From Arthrinium phaeospermum (lineage: Eukaryota > Ascomycota > Sordariomycetes > Amphisphaeriales > Apiosporaceae): DNA of 64,000 nucleotides. The DNA lies in NCBI GenBank assembly GCA_006503535.1, contig QYRS01000001.1, forward strand, positions 3,038,001-3,102,000, in the 5' to 3' direction. Positions 20,793-35,700 of the stretch are shown here, piece after piece; position 1 is the stretch's first letter, and each line of letters starts with the position of its first letter. The notes beneath the pieces are model-generated. The model searched no databases, was not told the DNA's origin, and was given only the letters and a program-made list of their open reading frames with translations. A program made the position numbers and the translations under genes.

Positions 20793-23700
20793 ATGGCGAC
20801 GATAGATGTCAGCTCCAACAGGGCATACCTCCTGTCCGATGAGCAGCTCATGACACATCTGCCGCCAGAAATACTGCAAGTCATCCGCAGTCACGACCCC
20901 ACGAATTTCCTAGATGCCGTTGCTGCTACGGCGCTGATACCCCAATACACGAGCCAAGTTTTTGTCTATTTCGAAGAGGTTTTTGCCGACATTTGCGCAC
21001 GATGGGTTCTCAAACCTCGTATAGAGGGTCAAGAGGACCAAATCATCAATGCGTTTGCGAGAATCCTTCCGTTCGCTCCTTACTTATCTGTTTTCCTGGA
21101 ACAGTACTTGAGTGAGACCTCAGTGGCGCCAACTGAGCCTGGATCGCGGCCCTTCAGGGTCAATTCCCTGAACCTGCCGTCCATTACCAAATCGCCCGCG
21201 TCTACTCTTACGCCTGCACTCATTGCAGTATGGCGACTGTTAAATTTCGACAAGAAGGCTTATCGCCAAATTGTAGAGCCCTCATGGATGCAAATGCTCT
21301 TCAACCACCCCGAACCGCCAGTGAGATACCTGGCGATAAGGATATTCTGCATTTTGATGTCTGCCTCCGACTCCCGCCTAGAGGCACTTATTCAACAGCA
21401 CATTCCCCGGATAGAAGGAGGGAGCGACAGCATCAGTAGCCCTGAGAGGCAGATGCCCCTCGTTGACGATTTCGACGGCCAGAAGTTGGACTTAACTTTC
21501 TTGTCTTTATGTGAAAAGCAGAGAGCGAGAGAAATAGAAAACCTTCGAAAGGAATTGAAAGATATTCCCGATGTCCAAACCGACCGTTTTCCTCCCCTAA
21601 ACTTGACACCACTCGTCGTTCGTTATGGCGCAACTTTGCTTCCTCGGCCGCAAGGCTCGCCGCAAACTCCCTCCTCCCTCGTTCTTACTGAGACCACCAT
21701 GGCCAACCTGGAATGCCTGACGCAGAGTCTGCACGAATTCGGACCTGTGATGCTCCATGGCTTGGCGGGATCCGGAAAGACCTCCGCCGTGCATGAGTTG
21801 GCGCGTGAGCTTGGAATGGAGTCCAGTATGGTGACGCTACACCTCAATGAGCAGACCGATGCGAAAATGCTCATTGGTCTCTACTCTACCGACTCCAAGC
21901 CTGGTTCTTTCTCCTGGCGACCTGGTGTCCTCACGACGGCGGTCCGTGAAGGACGCTGGGTACTGATTGAAGACTTAGATCGTGCCCCCAATGAGGTGAT
22001 GAGCACTTTACTACCTCTTGTAGAACGTGGTGAACTCGTCATTCCAAGCCGTGGAGAGACGATACGAGCACCGAGTGGTTTCCGCCTCTTCGCGACCGTC
22101 CGGACCACAAAAGGAATGTATGGCCAAGAAAGCCTTCCAACACTACTTGGCCAGCGATTCTGGCATTCCGTTGCCATTAGGATGCCGCAACCTTCGGAAT
22201 TGCAGGAGATGGTTCTTGGCACCTATCCACTATTGCGCCTATACGCCCCTATGATCATCTCCGTCTATAATCGCCTCTGCGCCCTACCCACCAGAGCTTC
22301 CGGTGGTGGTAGAACTGTTGCCGACCGCCCAGTCACTCCTCGAGATTTGCTAAAGTGGTGTAGGCGTTTGAGTCAGTTGCTTGTTGCTTCGGGCTGCAGA
22401 ACCGGCAAAGAATCGATAAGCGACGAGACCAAGTATTCCATGTTCATGGAAGCCGCCGACTGCTTCTGTGGCTCTATCCCCAGCCTTGAGGCAAAGGCGG
22501 TGATTGTGAGCAGCATCGCCGAAGAGATGCACGTCGCGCCACAAATGAGGGAACATTACGTACAGGCACATATTCCACGATTCGAAGAGACACCGCGGGA
22601 CATCAAAGTTGGGCGGGTGTCCTTGACCAAGAGACCGAGGGCGAACAGGATTACCAAGGTCAAGAAGACCTTTGCGAACACGAACCACGCGAAGCGTGTG
22701 CTAGAACAGATCGCGGTAGCCGTCAAACTGCGGGAACCGACCCTTCTTGTTGGAGAGACGGGTATCGGAAAGACGACTGTAGTGCAGCAGCTCGCCGACT
22801 TGCTGGGTCACAAACTGGTAGCTGTCAACTTGTCCCAACAAAGTGAGGTGGGAGATCTCCTGGGCGGCTTCAAACCAGTCAATGTTCGTACCCTGGCTGT
22901 GCCACTGAAAGAAGAGTTCGAAGACCTATTCGCGACCACAGGAATCTCCGCCACCAAGAATCAGAAGTACCTCGAGCAAATCGGGAAATTCATTGCCAAG
23001 GGACAATGGCCGAAGGTATTGAAGCTCTGGCGAGAAGCGCCAAAAATGTTCAGCAAGATCCTGGCCGAGTTACAGACCAGATCCGCCCAGGCAAATGACA
23101 ACCCACCTGCTGAGGATGGGCCGGTGGCCAAGAGACGCAAAACGGAGTCGAAACTGCAGTCGTTGCTCAACTTGCAACCACGCTGGGACTCTTTCTCTCG
23201 CGCTCTGGATCAATTCGCCGTTCAAATTTCAGGGGGGTCGGGGACTTTTGCCTTTGCTTTTGTGGAAGGCAACATCGTCAAGGCAGCCAGAAACGGCGAT
23301 TGGGTTCTTCTTGACGAGATCAACCTCGCATCACCAGACACACTGGAGAGTATTGCGGACCTTCTCGCCTCTGGCCCGAACGATGAGCCGTCACTACTCC
23401 TCTCTGAGACGGGCGAGATCGAACGAGTTGTTGCTCATCCCGAATTCCGCATATTCGGCGCTATGAATCCTGCCACAGATATAGGGAAGCGCGACCTGCC
23501 ACTCGGTCTTCGGTCTCGGTTCACAGAGCTATATGTCAGCAGTCCTGACAAGGACCTGAAGGATCTGCTCACCATCATTAAGGCGTATCTGAAGAGTAAC
23601 AGCTCAAAGGATGAGCAAGCTGCCGACGATATTGCGCGGTTGTATCTCAAGACCAAAGCCCTCGCAGATGAGAAGCGCCTTGTTGACGGTGCCAACGAGG

Positions 23701-26700
23701 TGCCACATTTCAGTCTACGAACATTGACCCGAGTCCTTACGTATGTCAACGATATTGCTCCAATGTACGGGCTTCGGCGTGCACTTTATGAGGGATTTTC
23801 AATGGGTTTCCTCACTCTGTTGAGTAAGCAATCGGAAGATATTTTGGTGCCTGAGATTCGACTTCACTTGCTGGAGAACCGTGGCAACCCAAAATCGTTG
23901 CTGTCTCAGCAACCGAAGCACCCTGGCGACAACAAACAATATGTCCGATTCCAAAACAAGAACAAGGATCGTCACTATTGGTTACTTCAGGGTGACGAAG
24001 TCCCGCGAGAAAGGGAAGACTACATTATCACCCCTTCAGTTGAAAGGAACCTTCTCAACTTGGTTCGTGCGACCTCGACCCGACGATTCCCAGTCCTCAT
24101 CCAAGGCCCGACCTCTGCAGGAAAGACCAGTATGATCGAGTTCCTAGCCAATTACAGCGGTAACAAGTTTGTCCGTATCAACAACCACGAACATACCGAT
24201 CTTCAGGAGTATCTTGGTACCTACGTCTCTGGTGCCGATGGGAAGTTGCATTTCCAGGAGGGCCTTTTGGTCCAAGCTCTTCGTCAAGGCCATTGGATTG
24301 TTCTAGATGAGCTTAACCTGGCGCCAACTGATGTGTTGGAGGCGCTGAACCGCTTGCTTGACGACAACCGTGAGCTTCTTATCCCTGAAACCCAAGAGGT
24401 CGTGCGCCCCCATGAGAACTTCATGCTTTTTGCCACCCAGAATCCTCCTGGTCTCTACGGTGGACGTAAGGTCTTGTCTCGCGCCTTCCGTAATCGTTTC
24501 TTGGAACTTCATTACGATGATATTCCCGAGGACGAGCTAGAGACTATTTTGCAGAAGCGCAGCGTGCATACTGCTCCATCGGACTGCAAGAGGATTGTTC
24601 AGGTATACAAAGAGTTGTCAAGGCTTCGACAAACCAACCGCCTATTTGAGAACAAGGACAGTTTTGCGACTCTGAGAGATCTGTTCCGATGGGCGCTTCG
24701 CGGGGCAAACACTCGCGTTCCGACACTACCTGGCGCCACGCCCAGAGAGGAGATGGCAAACCAAGGTTTTATGCTGCTCGCCGAACGTGTGCGAAACGAG
24801 GAGGAGCGTATAGCTGTGAAGGATGTAATTGAGACCGTGTTCCACAATAACAAGAACAGCGATGGCTCGATGAAGAAAGACAAGCCCTCAATCGAGCCTC
24901 AACTACTTTACAGCGCCAGGAGGTCTCCGTTCCTTACGCAACTCCAGTCGGTTGAGAATGCCCAGGGTGTCGTCTGGACACAGGCGATGCGTCGTCTTTA
25001 CGTTTTGGTGGCGCAGGCTCTTTCCAATAATGAGCCCGTCCTCCTTGTTGGTGAGACAGGCTGCGGCAAAACAACGGTTTGTCAGCTGTTAGCAGAGGCA
25101 CTCGGAAAGGAGCTGCATATTGTCAACGCCCATCAAAACACAGAAACCGGCGATCTGATCGGATCTCAACGGCCCGTGAGAAACCGAGGTGCTATCGCTG
25201 ATACTTTGAGACAAGATCTCCTTCAAGTGCTTCAAACTCTTGGGCTTGAGGTAAGGGATGATCTTGACGAGCTCCTGCAGCAATACCATGCGCTTGAGAA
25301 AGGCCAGTTGGAAAGCATACCCGAGGACATGCGCCAGAAGATCGAATCTGCCGAGATCAAGAGCAAGGCTCTGTTTGAGTGGGCAGACGGTAGCTTGGTT
25401 CATGCCATGCGCAGTGGTCAGTACTTCTTACTGGACGAAATTTCGCTTGCCGACGATTCCGTTTTGGAACGACTCAACTCCGTCCTGGAGCCTTCGCGGA
25501 CCTTGCTTTTGGCCGAGAAGGGTATAGACAATTCATTTGTTGAGGCAACCGAGGGTTTCCAGTTCTTTGCCACGATGAACCCGGGCGGTGATTTCGGCAA
25601 GAAAGAACTCTCCCCAGCATTGAGAAACCGATTTACAGAGATCTGGGTTCCCGGCCTCTCCGCGGACGGTGATGTTCTACAGATCGTCTCTTCAAAGCTC
25701 AAACCAAAGCTTCAGCGATACGCAGAAAGCATTGTCAAATTCTCTTACTGGTTCGGCCAGCAGTTTCGTTCAACGTCCACTGCAGCTTTCTCTATCAGAG
25801 ACATCTTGGTATGGGCGAGGTTCATCAACGAGTCTACTCACATCAAGTCCGATTCTGCCGTCATCCACGGAGCTGCCACCGTTTTCATTGATACATTGGG
25901 AGCCAACCCTTCAGCGCTCATCGCTATGGACCCGAAGAGCATGGATGGCCAACGCCAACAATGCCTGGACAAGCTCTCTGAGCTTCTTCGGTGTGACGCC
26001 ACGAAGATTTACAGAGCACCTTTAGAACTATCGATCGAAGCTGGCAAGCTCGCCATTGGCGACTTCAGTATAGCCCGAGCTGCCAATGATGACTTTGAGA
26101 CCGGATTCGCCCTTCACGCACCTACGACGAAGCTGAACGCCATGAGGGTCATCAGAGCGCTCCAGGTGCAAAAGCCAATCCTCCTCGAAGGAAGCCCAGG
26201 TGTGGGCAAGACTACTTTGGTCAGTGCTTTGGCGCGGGCTTGCGGCCAACCCCTGACACGTATCAACTTGTCTGATCAGACCGACTTGATGGACCTTTTC
26301 GGTACCGATGTACCTGTCGAAGGCGCCGAAGCTGGTCACTTCGCATGGAGGGACGCGCCCTTTTTGCGTGCAATGCAGAACGGTGAATGGGTTCTTCTAG
26401 ACGAGATGAATCTTGCGTCTCAGTCCGTCTTGGAGGGTCTTAACGCCTGTCTTGATCACCGTGGAGAGGTTTACATCTCCGAGCTTGACCAGTCCTTCAA
26501 GCGTCATCCCAACTTCCGACTCTTCGCTGCCCAAAACCCACATCATCAAGGAGGTGGCCGTAAGGGTTTGCCAAGCTCCTTTGTCAACCGATTTATTGTT
26601 GTCTATGCCGATGTCTTCACTGAGACTGATTTGCTCATGATCGCGCAACACAATTTCCCCAATGTTCCTGCCGAAACTGTCAAGAACCTGATCTCCTTCA

Positions 26701-29700
26701 TCTCGAGTCTTGACGAAGAGGTTGTTGTTAGGAGATCATTCGGCGCCTCAGGAGCTCCTTGGGAGTTCAATTTGCGAGACACCCTGCGCTGGCTTCAATT
26801 GCTCACATCTCAAGACCCCTTACTGGCCACTGCGAAGGTTGATGACTTCCTGGATATTGTTATCCGCCAACGCTTCCGTGGTGTTCATGACCGGCAATTT
26901 GTCAACAAGCTCTTCGCCAATGCATTCCAATCCGCCCCGAAAGACCACCAGCTGTACCACAACAGGAACTCTACCATCCTGCAGACTGGACTTGCGCTTC
27001 TCCAGCGTGATCCTCTCGTACAGCTCCAAGCATCTCCGTGCATTGACGAAGTCGTCAGGCTCCATGAGATCGAGTCGCTCTTGATATGTATCAAGCAGAA
27101 CCTACCATGCATTCTCGCTGGCCCATCCGGAAGTGGCAAGTCTACGCTACTACAGCATGTCGCATCTCTAGTAGGCAAGCCCCTGGTGGTGTTCCCCATG
27201 AATGCCGACGTCGATGCCATGGATCTTGTTGGTGGCTTCGAACAGCATGACCCTCTCCGCGAAGTCAATCAAACATTGAAGGAACTCGAACAGGTCGTCC
27301 GGGAATCCGTTCTCAAAATGGTTCCTCAGGCCTCCCCACAAGCTGCTGTTGACCTGCTCAATGCTCTCGAAAGCCGAGATGAACGGGCTGATGCATCTGA
27401 GTACTTGACATCGAAGCTCCAGAGCCTCCGCAGTCAGACTCAGTCTGGAACGCCACTTTCCGATCTTGTCAACAAGGCTCATTCACTTCTATCCCAAGAG
27501 AATGGCATCCGCGATCCTACGTTTGAGTGGCTCGATGGTATTATCGTGAAAGCCCTGCAGAAAGGAGAATGGTTGGTTTTGGACAATGCCAACCTCTGCA
27601 GCGCTTCCGTACTGGACAGGCTGAACTCTTTACTTGAACCTAACGGTTTCCTGATCATCAACGAGCATTGCGGTCCCAATGGAGAACCTAGAATCATCGA
27701 ACCGCATCCGGATTTCAGGGTTTTCTTGACCATGGATCCGAGATATGGTGAACTGTCCCGGGCCATGCGAAACCGTGCGATCGAGATCTATCTCGATCAT
27801 GTCGATGTTAGTACGCCGGCTCATGTCCACCGAATGGCTCAAGTCGAATCCAGCCTGCGACGATTTGAGACCCTGGACTCTGCGCTGCTGCTGGATGCAA
27901 GCGAAAACGAGTTGCCCTTTGGTCAAGTTGCTGCCGACAGTCTCTCCAAGACTGATATGGCTATATATGAGCAATATCGTGCCGTGGCCAAGGCGAAGAT
28001 TCTCCCCAGAGACTCCGATGTGGTCTCGAGCTATTCCGAGAAAATCCATACAACCTATGATCACCGTCTAGAGCCTCTTGAGCAGTTTTTGGCATCAGAC
28101 TCGCTGGTGACAATTGAGCTCGATACGGCCATCCGAAAGCTACACGGTTCCCTGGATGCCTCCATTTCAATGGGATTTGGGTCTGTTCAGCCCCGGCATC
28201 CCTTACAGAATTCCACCATTGTGCCATTGCTGCAAGGATCCGACAAGGGCCTACCAATATGGTTGGGGATATGCTATGAGGTGTCGCTTAACCTGGTCAG
28301 GGCCCAGAAGCACTTGCGCGATCAGGAGATTCAAGCACAAGGTCGACAGCCTTCGCTACTCAATCGTCTTCAAAGATCCTCTCTATCTGGTAATATCGCG
28401 GCCGTGTCTAAAGACTCTACTGTTGGCGCTCATAAATTCTTGAGTGGTACTCTGCAGGCCGTCGAGGCCTTCTTGTGTGGCCAAATCGCCAATCCCGGCC
28501 CATGGCAGCAGCGAGCCCATGCTCTTGGTGGCATAATGCTGTATTGGTGGCGAACATTGCACCTTTTGTCAGCCCAAACAGCAACGTTCGAGAAGTTCGA
28601 CGAAGCACGCTTTCAAGCCCATCTCGGTCAAGGTGCAGACATGTTGGCAAAATACACCAACCAAACGCAGGACACTTTCATGCACGAACTTCTTGTGTAC
28701 CTGGTGAGGGGCTTGAATGAGAGTTTCGTTACTGGCTTCAAGTTGAGTACTGGCCTGAGCATGGAGCCGCTGTGGAAGGCTTACAGACCTCTCCCCATCA
28801 CCAACGCCAACACGAGCGAGTTAGTCCAGCGTATCGAATCACTAGCTCCGAAGTTCGACAAGGTCAAATGGAACACGCGGGCTTCTGCCAAGAACCTTTC
28901 TCAGATCATGACTTCCCTTGTCCAAGTTTATGGCATCGTCCGCAATGATGAGCCGAACTGTGGCGATCTGATTAAGAGTCTCGACACCGAAATTGAAAAG
29001 CTCGCCGCCCAGGTTGACGAAAAGGAGTATATCCCACCCAATCTCACCAAGGAGTTCGAATACCTTCGTCAACTTATCGTTCTCGAGTCTCTTGTCGCGC
29101 AAAAGGCACTACCAGCTGTGGATGAAACGGTCGTTCTTTCCGATTTGCCTATACTTGCGCAGATGCGCCTGCAAAGCGCCACTCCTACGTCCAAGCCCCT
29201 GCAGTTGATCGGATATCTCATGGGAACTAAAGCAGCCCGCCCAATTGCCGAGGACAAGCAATTTGAACTGGCACACCCATGGACTGAGACTCTGTCGGCC
29301 AATATTGCCTCGAAGCTTGCCAATATCGATTCCTCAACACTTCAGTCTCTGTCCATGTTGGAGGCGGAACTCCCTGTATTGGCTCATCAGATCTCCAAGT
29401 ACTCTGGCTCTGTGACTGGTGACTCCTTGGAAAAGCTAGGTGACGTGCTATTGATGCTTATGAAAAGCACAGTAACTACTTTGGGCCCAGATTTTGCATC
29501 AGCATTCGACGCGCTCCAACGGGAGCTCACAGAGGACCTTCAAGAAGCCCAAGTTGGATTCGACGAGAAAGGTCTGCACTATGAGTCGCTGCGATCCATG
29601 CAGATATACGGCGACAACGGACACCTTCCACACATGGTCTCACAACATTTCGTCCCTTCTTTGGTTTCTCTATTCGCGGCTAAGCGAGACGATCGAATGA

Positions 29701-32700
29701 AGCGAGCCCTCCTGGCTAATGCTTGGCTACAATTTTCACTGGCATTGATAAAGCTTTACATTCCTGACAAGATGTTTGACCCCCAACTACGGCCACTCGT
29801 CGACTTGGAGAGTTACGAGGAACATGTCAGTAGCCTCGGCGCGCAGTTGTCTTCTGTCAATCGTTTCGAGGTATTCTTCACCGGACAGCCCAACAATCTC
29901 AGGGGACAACTGGTCGAGGAAGAGATCCGCGTCCTGGGTGACAAGCCTGCTCTCTCTGAAACTATCTACCGATCACCGTCGAGCGACGATCAGACATCAG
30001 AGCACCGTGCCATCCAAGGCGAATTCAATGGCGTGCTCAAGGCTGTTCTTGGTGCTGATATCCTGTCTGCGCTTTCTCAGCACTGCTTCGGGTCTGAGGT
30101 CGCAACCCAGCAATTGCAAGTCATCCGCCAGAACGTTGCCCAGATCGTGGCCCGACTCACCTTGCCCAAGTCTAACCATTATGAGGACTTGAGTATGCCA
30201 GCTATCAACATACTCCACTGCCTGGACATTGGACTGTCTCTAGGTGAAGGGTCGCCCCTTATGGGCAACAGCACCGATTCCATTTCGAAGTCTTTGTCCC
30301 AATGTGTACCTTTCATGAATGGTAGCCTGGCTGGCTTTTCCAAAGAAGGAGCGAAGCCGAAAGGAATGGATCTCCTGAGATATGCTGCCACTTGCGTTGC
30401 AGTAGAAGGACCTGATGCCCTCAGCTCTTCCTTGCGTGACGCAGTCTTCGAGGCAGTCCACTCTTTCTATGGCCAGTGGAGCCTAAAACTCGAATCTGAT
30501 CGCAAAGCTGAAGAGGAGAGGAGAAGCCTGTATCGGTTCAAGGGGAGCTTCGAAGATGAAGAAGCTGCTGAACAGGCCGCTTTTGATGAACTGTTCCCAA
30601 CGTTTGATGCCGAAGGGGAATCAAATGGCGAGCCCAAACCAGCACCAGTCCGTGACTCGCGAGGTCTAGCAATAGAGCTAGCGAAGCTCCATCGCAATAT
30701 ATTCTTGACTCCTCTCGACCCAAGTGAGAGCATCAAGAGCCTTTGGGACTCTGCTCTTCGGCAGGCTTCCAGAGATCAAGCGTCAGGCTTATCTGACCGC
30801 ACCCTGCTTTCCCCTACTCTGCAAGTTTTGCAGGACAAGATGGCTGATTACAACGCCAATGAGACCCGCCCCAACTACAATTTCTACACTACCGAGAACT
30901 TGCCTGAAGCCCGCAAACTCGTCAGCTTGGTCAATGATACTCGGGCCCGTTTCCGTCAGCTGCAGAAGGTGGACGAAATCGGCCACTTGCAACCGTTGCA
31001 AGACGTCGTTCAAGCATGTGACGATGTCCTAGAACAAGTCCACTCGATGCCCTTGGCCAAGCTGATCACACCTGTCGAGCGCCTCCATGGCTTTGTTTAC
31101 GAGTGGCAGAATGGTGGCTGGGCAAGCAAAATTCACGGATCGCCAGTCCTATACGACCGACTTACCGATATGCTGATCAGCTGGCGCCGCCTTGAACTTT
31201 CGACATGGGGCAAGTTGTTCGACATGGAACTCAAGAAGTGCGAAGATGATGCCAACTCCTGGTGGTTTATCGCCTACCAAGCTGTCATTGCCGGGCCATT
31301 AGAAATGGCTGAGGCAGGAAGCGACCTTCAACACCACGCTGCCAGCCTCCTCAAAACGTTGGAGACTTACTTCTCAACGGCCGAATTCGGGCAGTTTGCA
31401 AGCCGAATGAGTCTCCTCAAGCAGTTGCAGAAGCAAGTTGCACTGTTAGTCGAAGACTGGCCGGTTATGTCAGCAATCAACCGCGCAGTCCAGAACTTCA
31501 TCGCCTACTACGCTCGCTTCGAACGGTCTGTTCAGGAGGCTATCAAGTCGGGCAAAGCCCCTATCGAGAAGCAAATGAAGGATGTACTGCTTGTGGCTAG
31601 TTGGAAAGACACCAACATTACGGCTCTGCGAGAGAGTGCACGCAAATCGCACCTCAAGTTGTTCCGAGTAGTCAAGAAGTTCAGAGACGTGCTTGGGCAG
31701 CCAATGAAGTCAATCATCGACACGGGGCTTCCAGACGAGACTATACAGAACCTCGCGAATGGTCAGGTCGCTCTTATGACTGCTGAGGTGGACGACAAGG
31801 CGCTGGCCTTCTGCCAGCGAAGCATTCCAAAGTGGGCCAGTGATCACAAGCGTGTCGCCAACGCCCATCGCACTGTTGAGATCATGACCAAGTTGGGCAG
31901 CTCGCCCTCTTCCAGTGTCGATGTGGCCAGTGAACTCGACTCGTTCCTTTCGGAGCTCGAGACGTCGGCTGCTCAGCTTCGCAAAGAGACGCCGCCATTC
32001 TTGACCGAAGAGAACACACGTTTAGTCAAGCATCTCAAGACTCGGAAGCGTAAGCTCTTTGCGGGTGTTCTGAGCGATCTTCGAGAGATGGGCTTCCATT
32101 ACAACCTCGGCACAGATGCGCTCGCCAAACAAGACTCCACGGCTATGATTCTGTCAAAACTAGAGCCATACACGGCTGAGGGGAGCGATAGTGCGGAATA
32201 CTATTTCCACAAGCTCCTGGATCTGATGCCTCGGGTCAGAAACGCTTCTCAAACTCACTCGGAAGACTTGACAGGTGCCGAGGTCAGCCGAAGCACCGGA
32301 TTCGTCGAGGGAATGCTACACGTTATCCTGGCGCAGCGTACCACACTTGCAACAACTCATCAGCGATTGGACAAACTTACTTCTACTGTCCGACAGATCG
32401 AGAGCATCGCGGCCTTGGACAGCAACCGTTTGCAGAAGCAGTCTAAGACTACCAACGTCTCCGCTACTGCCACGTGGGCAACCCAGATCATTGATGTCGC
32501 CATCCAGCTTGTTCAAATCCATGCCAAGTTTGGTGGTATCGACAACAGCCAAATCTCGAATAAGCTGAAGTCGTGGCGCGCAGCGCTGCAAACCGCAACC
32601 GAGGCTAAGATTGAGAACCCTCTCCCCCAATATCTCCTATCAGATGCAGACCTCAAGACTGAGCGTACAATCGCCAGCTGCTTGGACGAGATCAAACAAG

Positions 32701-35700
32701 GCATGGTAGAGCTTTGCAACGCCCGCCCTGACCTTGCCTTCGTCTTCGAACAGGTCCAATTATGGACAAGTGTTGATGAGCAGCCAGTTCAGATCCATGA
32801 TAAGACACAGTCGCTCGAGAAACATTTCCTGCCTGCCGTCAAGAGTCTGACCGACAGTATGCTCGTTGCCGTCGAGCAATTCAACAAAGCAGTGGCTAAG
32901 ATTCCCACGTCAACGGAGGAGTCAGCCTGGCTGACAATGTCGGATGAGGCGATGGTCGCTTCACTGAAGTCACTTCACCTGGACAAAATCCAGACGGCTC
33001 TGGACCGCGCGCTTTCCATCCTGCTTCAGCTCAACCTCGAAGACGGCCACGTGAACCAACTGGCTAAGTCACTAGCGGCTGCCTCGTATCCCATCGTCAA
33101 GCAATACAGTACGATATGTCAGCATGCTGTCGCAGCTTACGGCAAACTTAACCACAGCACATCCCATATTGCTTTCAGCTTGAGTAAGCATTTCGTGCAG
33201 CTAGCAGGTCAAGGCTTCTGCACGCCTCAAGAGCAGTCAGACGAGAAGGCTGAAGGCGAGGGGCAGATGGAAGGTGGCACCGGACTTGGACAAGGAGAAG
33301 GTGCCGAGGATATCAGCAAGGATATTCAGCCCGATGAAGACTTATCTGAACTAGCCCAGGAAAAGAACCAGGAGTCCAAGCAGGAGGAAATCGAAGACGA
33401 AAAGGATGCGGTTGATATGGCCGACGGTGAGCTTGAGGGCGAAATGGGTAGTGTTGCCGGTGAAGACGACGACGAGAAGGGTTCTCAATCCGGAGATGAG
33501 GACGAGGACGATGAAATGGACGAAGAAGCGGGTGACGTCGATGATCTGGACCCAAACACTGTAGACGAAAAAATGTGGGATGGTGAGAAAGAAGATGACG
33601 CCGAGAAAGAGCAGGAGGGCGAGAATAAGAATGGAAAGCAGGACAAGGACGAACAGACGGCTGCTAACGACAAAGCTGACAAGGACAAGAATCAGGCTGA
33701 AGAGGAAGGTGGTGAAGGCGAACAAGATGCCGAGGAAGAGGAAGAGCTTGGCGCTGAACAAGATGAGGATGTGCAGTACGATGAGCCGAACCGGCAAGAC
33801 CAGAATGTCGAGGAGCAGGATGCTCTCGCGCTACCCGACGACATGGACCTCGACGGCAAGGACGAAGATGACATGTCCTCTATCGGCGACGATGACCTTG
33901 ACGAGCTTTCCGACGTTGAAGAGAAAGACACGGATGAGAAGGCCGAGGACAAAGCAGAGGACAGCGATATGGGAAGCGAGAACGGGGACGCTGCAGACAC
34001 AACTGCGCCTGCAGATGAGCAAAAGGAGGATGAAGATGCAACAGACAAGCCAGAGGACGACAACGCGGAGGGCGAGGCTGATCAAGAGATGGCCGAAAAC
34101 CCAGAAGAGCAACCTGAAGAGCGCGAAGATAAGGAGCAGCCGTCATTTGACCAGGCCAACCCCAACACCGACAATGTCGCGCCCAGTGACGTTATAAACG
34201 GTGGTCAAGACCAGGACGCCAACCAGACCGACGACCAAGACACGTCTCAAGACAACACCGCCCAACGTGAGAGTGGCGAGATGGGCGAGAGTGCGGCCGA
34301 TCAAGACACTTCAACAGGCGACAAGGGCAGCATTGCGAAATCACAAGAACAGCCTGCTCAGTCCGAGGGAGACGATCTTCAAGACTCCACTGTCGACCAG
34401 CCCTTCAAGGCCCTTGGCGACGCTCTTGAGAAATGGCACCGTCAACAACGCGAGATCAAGCAGGCGCAAGCCGAAGAGTTGAAGGACGCTGCCGAGAAGA
34501 ACAATGACGAGATGGCGCCCAAGGAGTTCCAGCATCTGCAGAATGATGAGATGGCGGCTGATACCCAAGCTATCGGAACTACGACCGAAGAGGAGTCGCG
34601 TCCCTTTGACGATACCATGGCAATCGATGATGAGAACGAGGATCCTGATAGCCGGGTCATGCCAGAGGAAGATGAGCAGACCGCCGACGATGCCAACGAC
34701 GCTGACAAGATGGATACCTCGGAACCACTCGAGGCACAAGACAAAGCAGAAGCCCAGCGTGAGGAAGGCCGGACCGGTGTGTCCACCCGTAAGGGCGCCT
34801 ATGACCGGGAGGTGACACCGCCTATGGACGGCGCCGACCGCGAGGACCAAGACGAGGAGGAAAGCGTCGACGAGACTTCTGTCCAACTGTCATCGACCTA
34901 TATCACCGAGCCAACATCTGACCTCCGTGAATTTGACGAGGCAATGAAACAATGGACGGACTTCCAAGCCAAGACTAACCCGCTTTCATTGGCTCTTACG
35001 TCTCAGTTGCGTCTGATTCTTACACCATCTCAATCGACCAAGTTGTCAGGTTCCTACCGCACTGGTAAGCGCCTCAACATCAAGCGCATCATCCCCTACA
35101 TTGCCTCGTCGTACAAGCGAGACAAGATCTGGATGCGCCGGGCCATCCCGACCAAGCGCTCCTACCAGATTCTGCTGTGCGTCGACGACTCCAAGTCGAT
35201 GGGCGAGTCGGCGTCGGGTCAGCTGGCGCTCGAGTCGTTCGTCATGGTCTCCCGCGCCCTGACACTGCTCGAGGTGGGCCAGGTGGGCGTGTTGGGTTTC
35301 GGCGGCAACACGTTCATGGCGCACGACTTCACCGAGCCCTTCGCCTCACACGATGCCGGCGCCAAGGTGCTGCAGCGCTTCAGCTTCCAGCAGGACCACA
35401 CCGACATCCGCGGCCTCGTCCGCGACACCATCGCCCGCTTCCGCGCCGCACGCCTCCAGAACCCCGGGCGCGGCGGCGAAGACCTCTGGCAGCTCGCCCT
35501 GATCCTCTCGGACGGTCTCACCCCGTCGCAGGAGCACGACGAGATCCGCCGGCTGCTCCGCGAGGCCATGGAGGAGCGCATCATGATCGTCTTCATCATC
35601 ATGGACGATGCGAGATCCAAAAACAAGCCTCAGTCGCAGTCGCAGCAGTCCGGTGCGGTGGCGCAGAATAAGGTCTCCAGTGGTGGTGTCCTCAACCTGA

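Noticed and set aside
33580..34886. Long openings in other frames and on the minus strand within the MDN1 acidic segment
   Set aside because: Shadow frames of the repetitive GAA/GAC/GAG codons of the D/E-rich region; compositions are artefactual (serine-, leucine- or arginine-rich).
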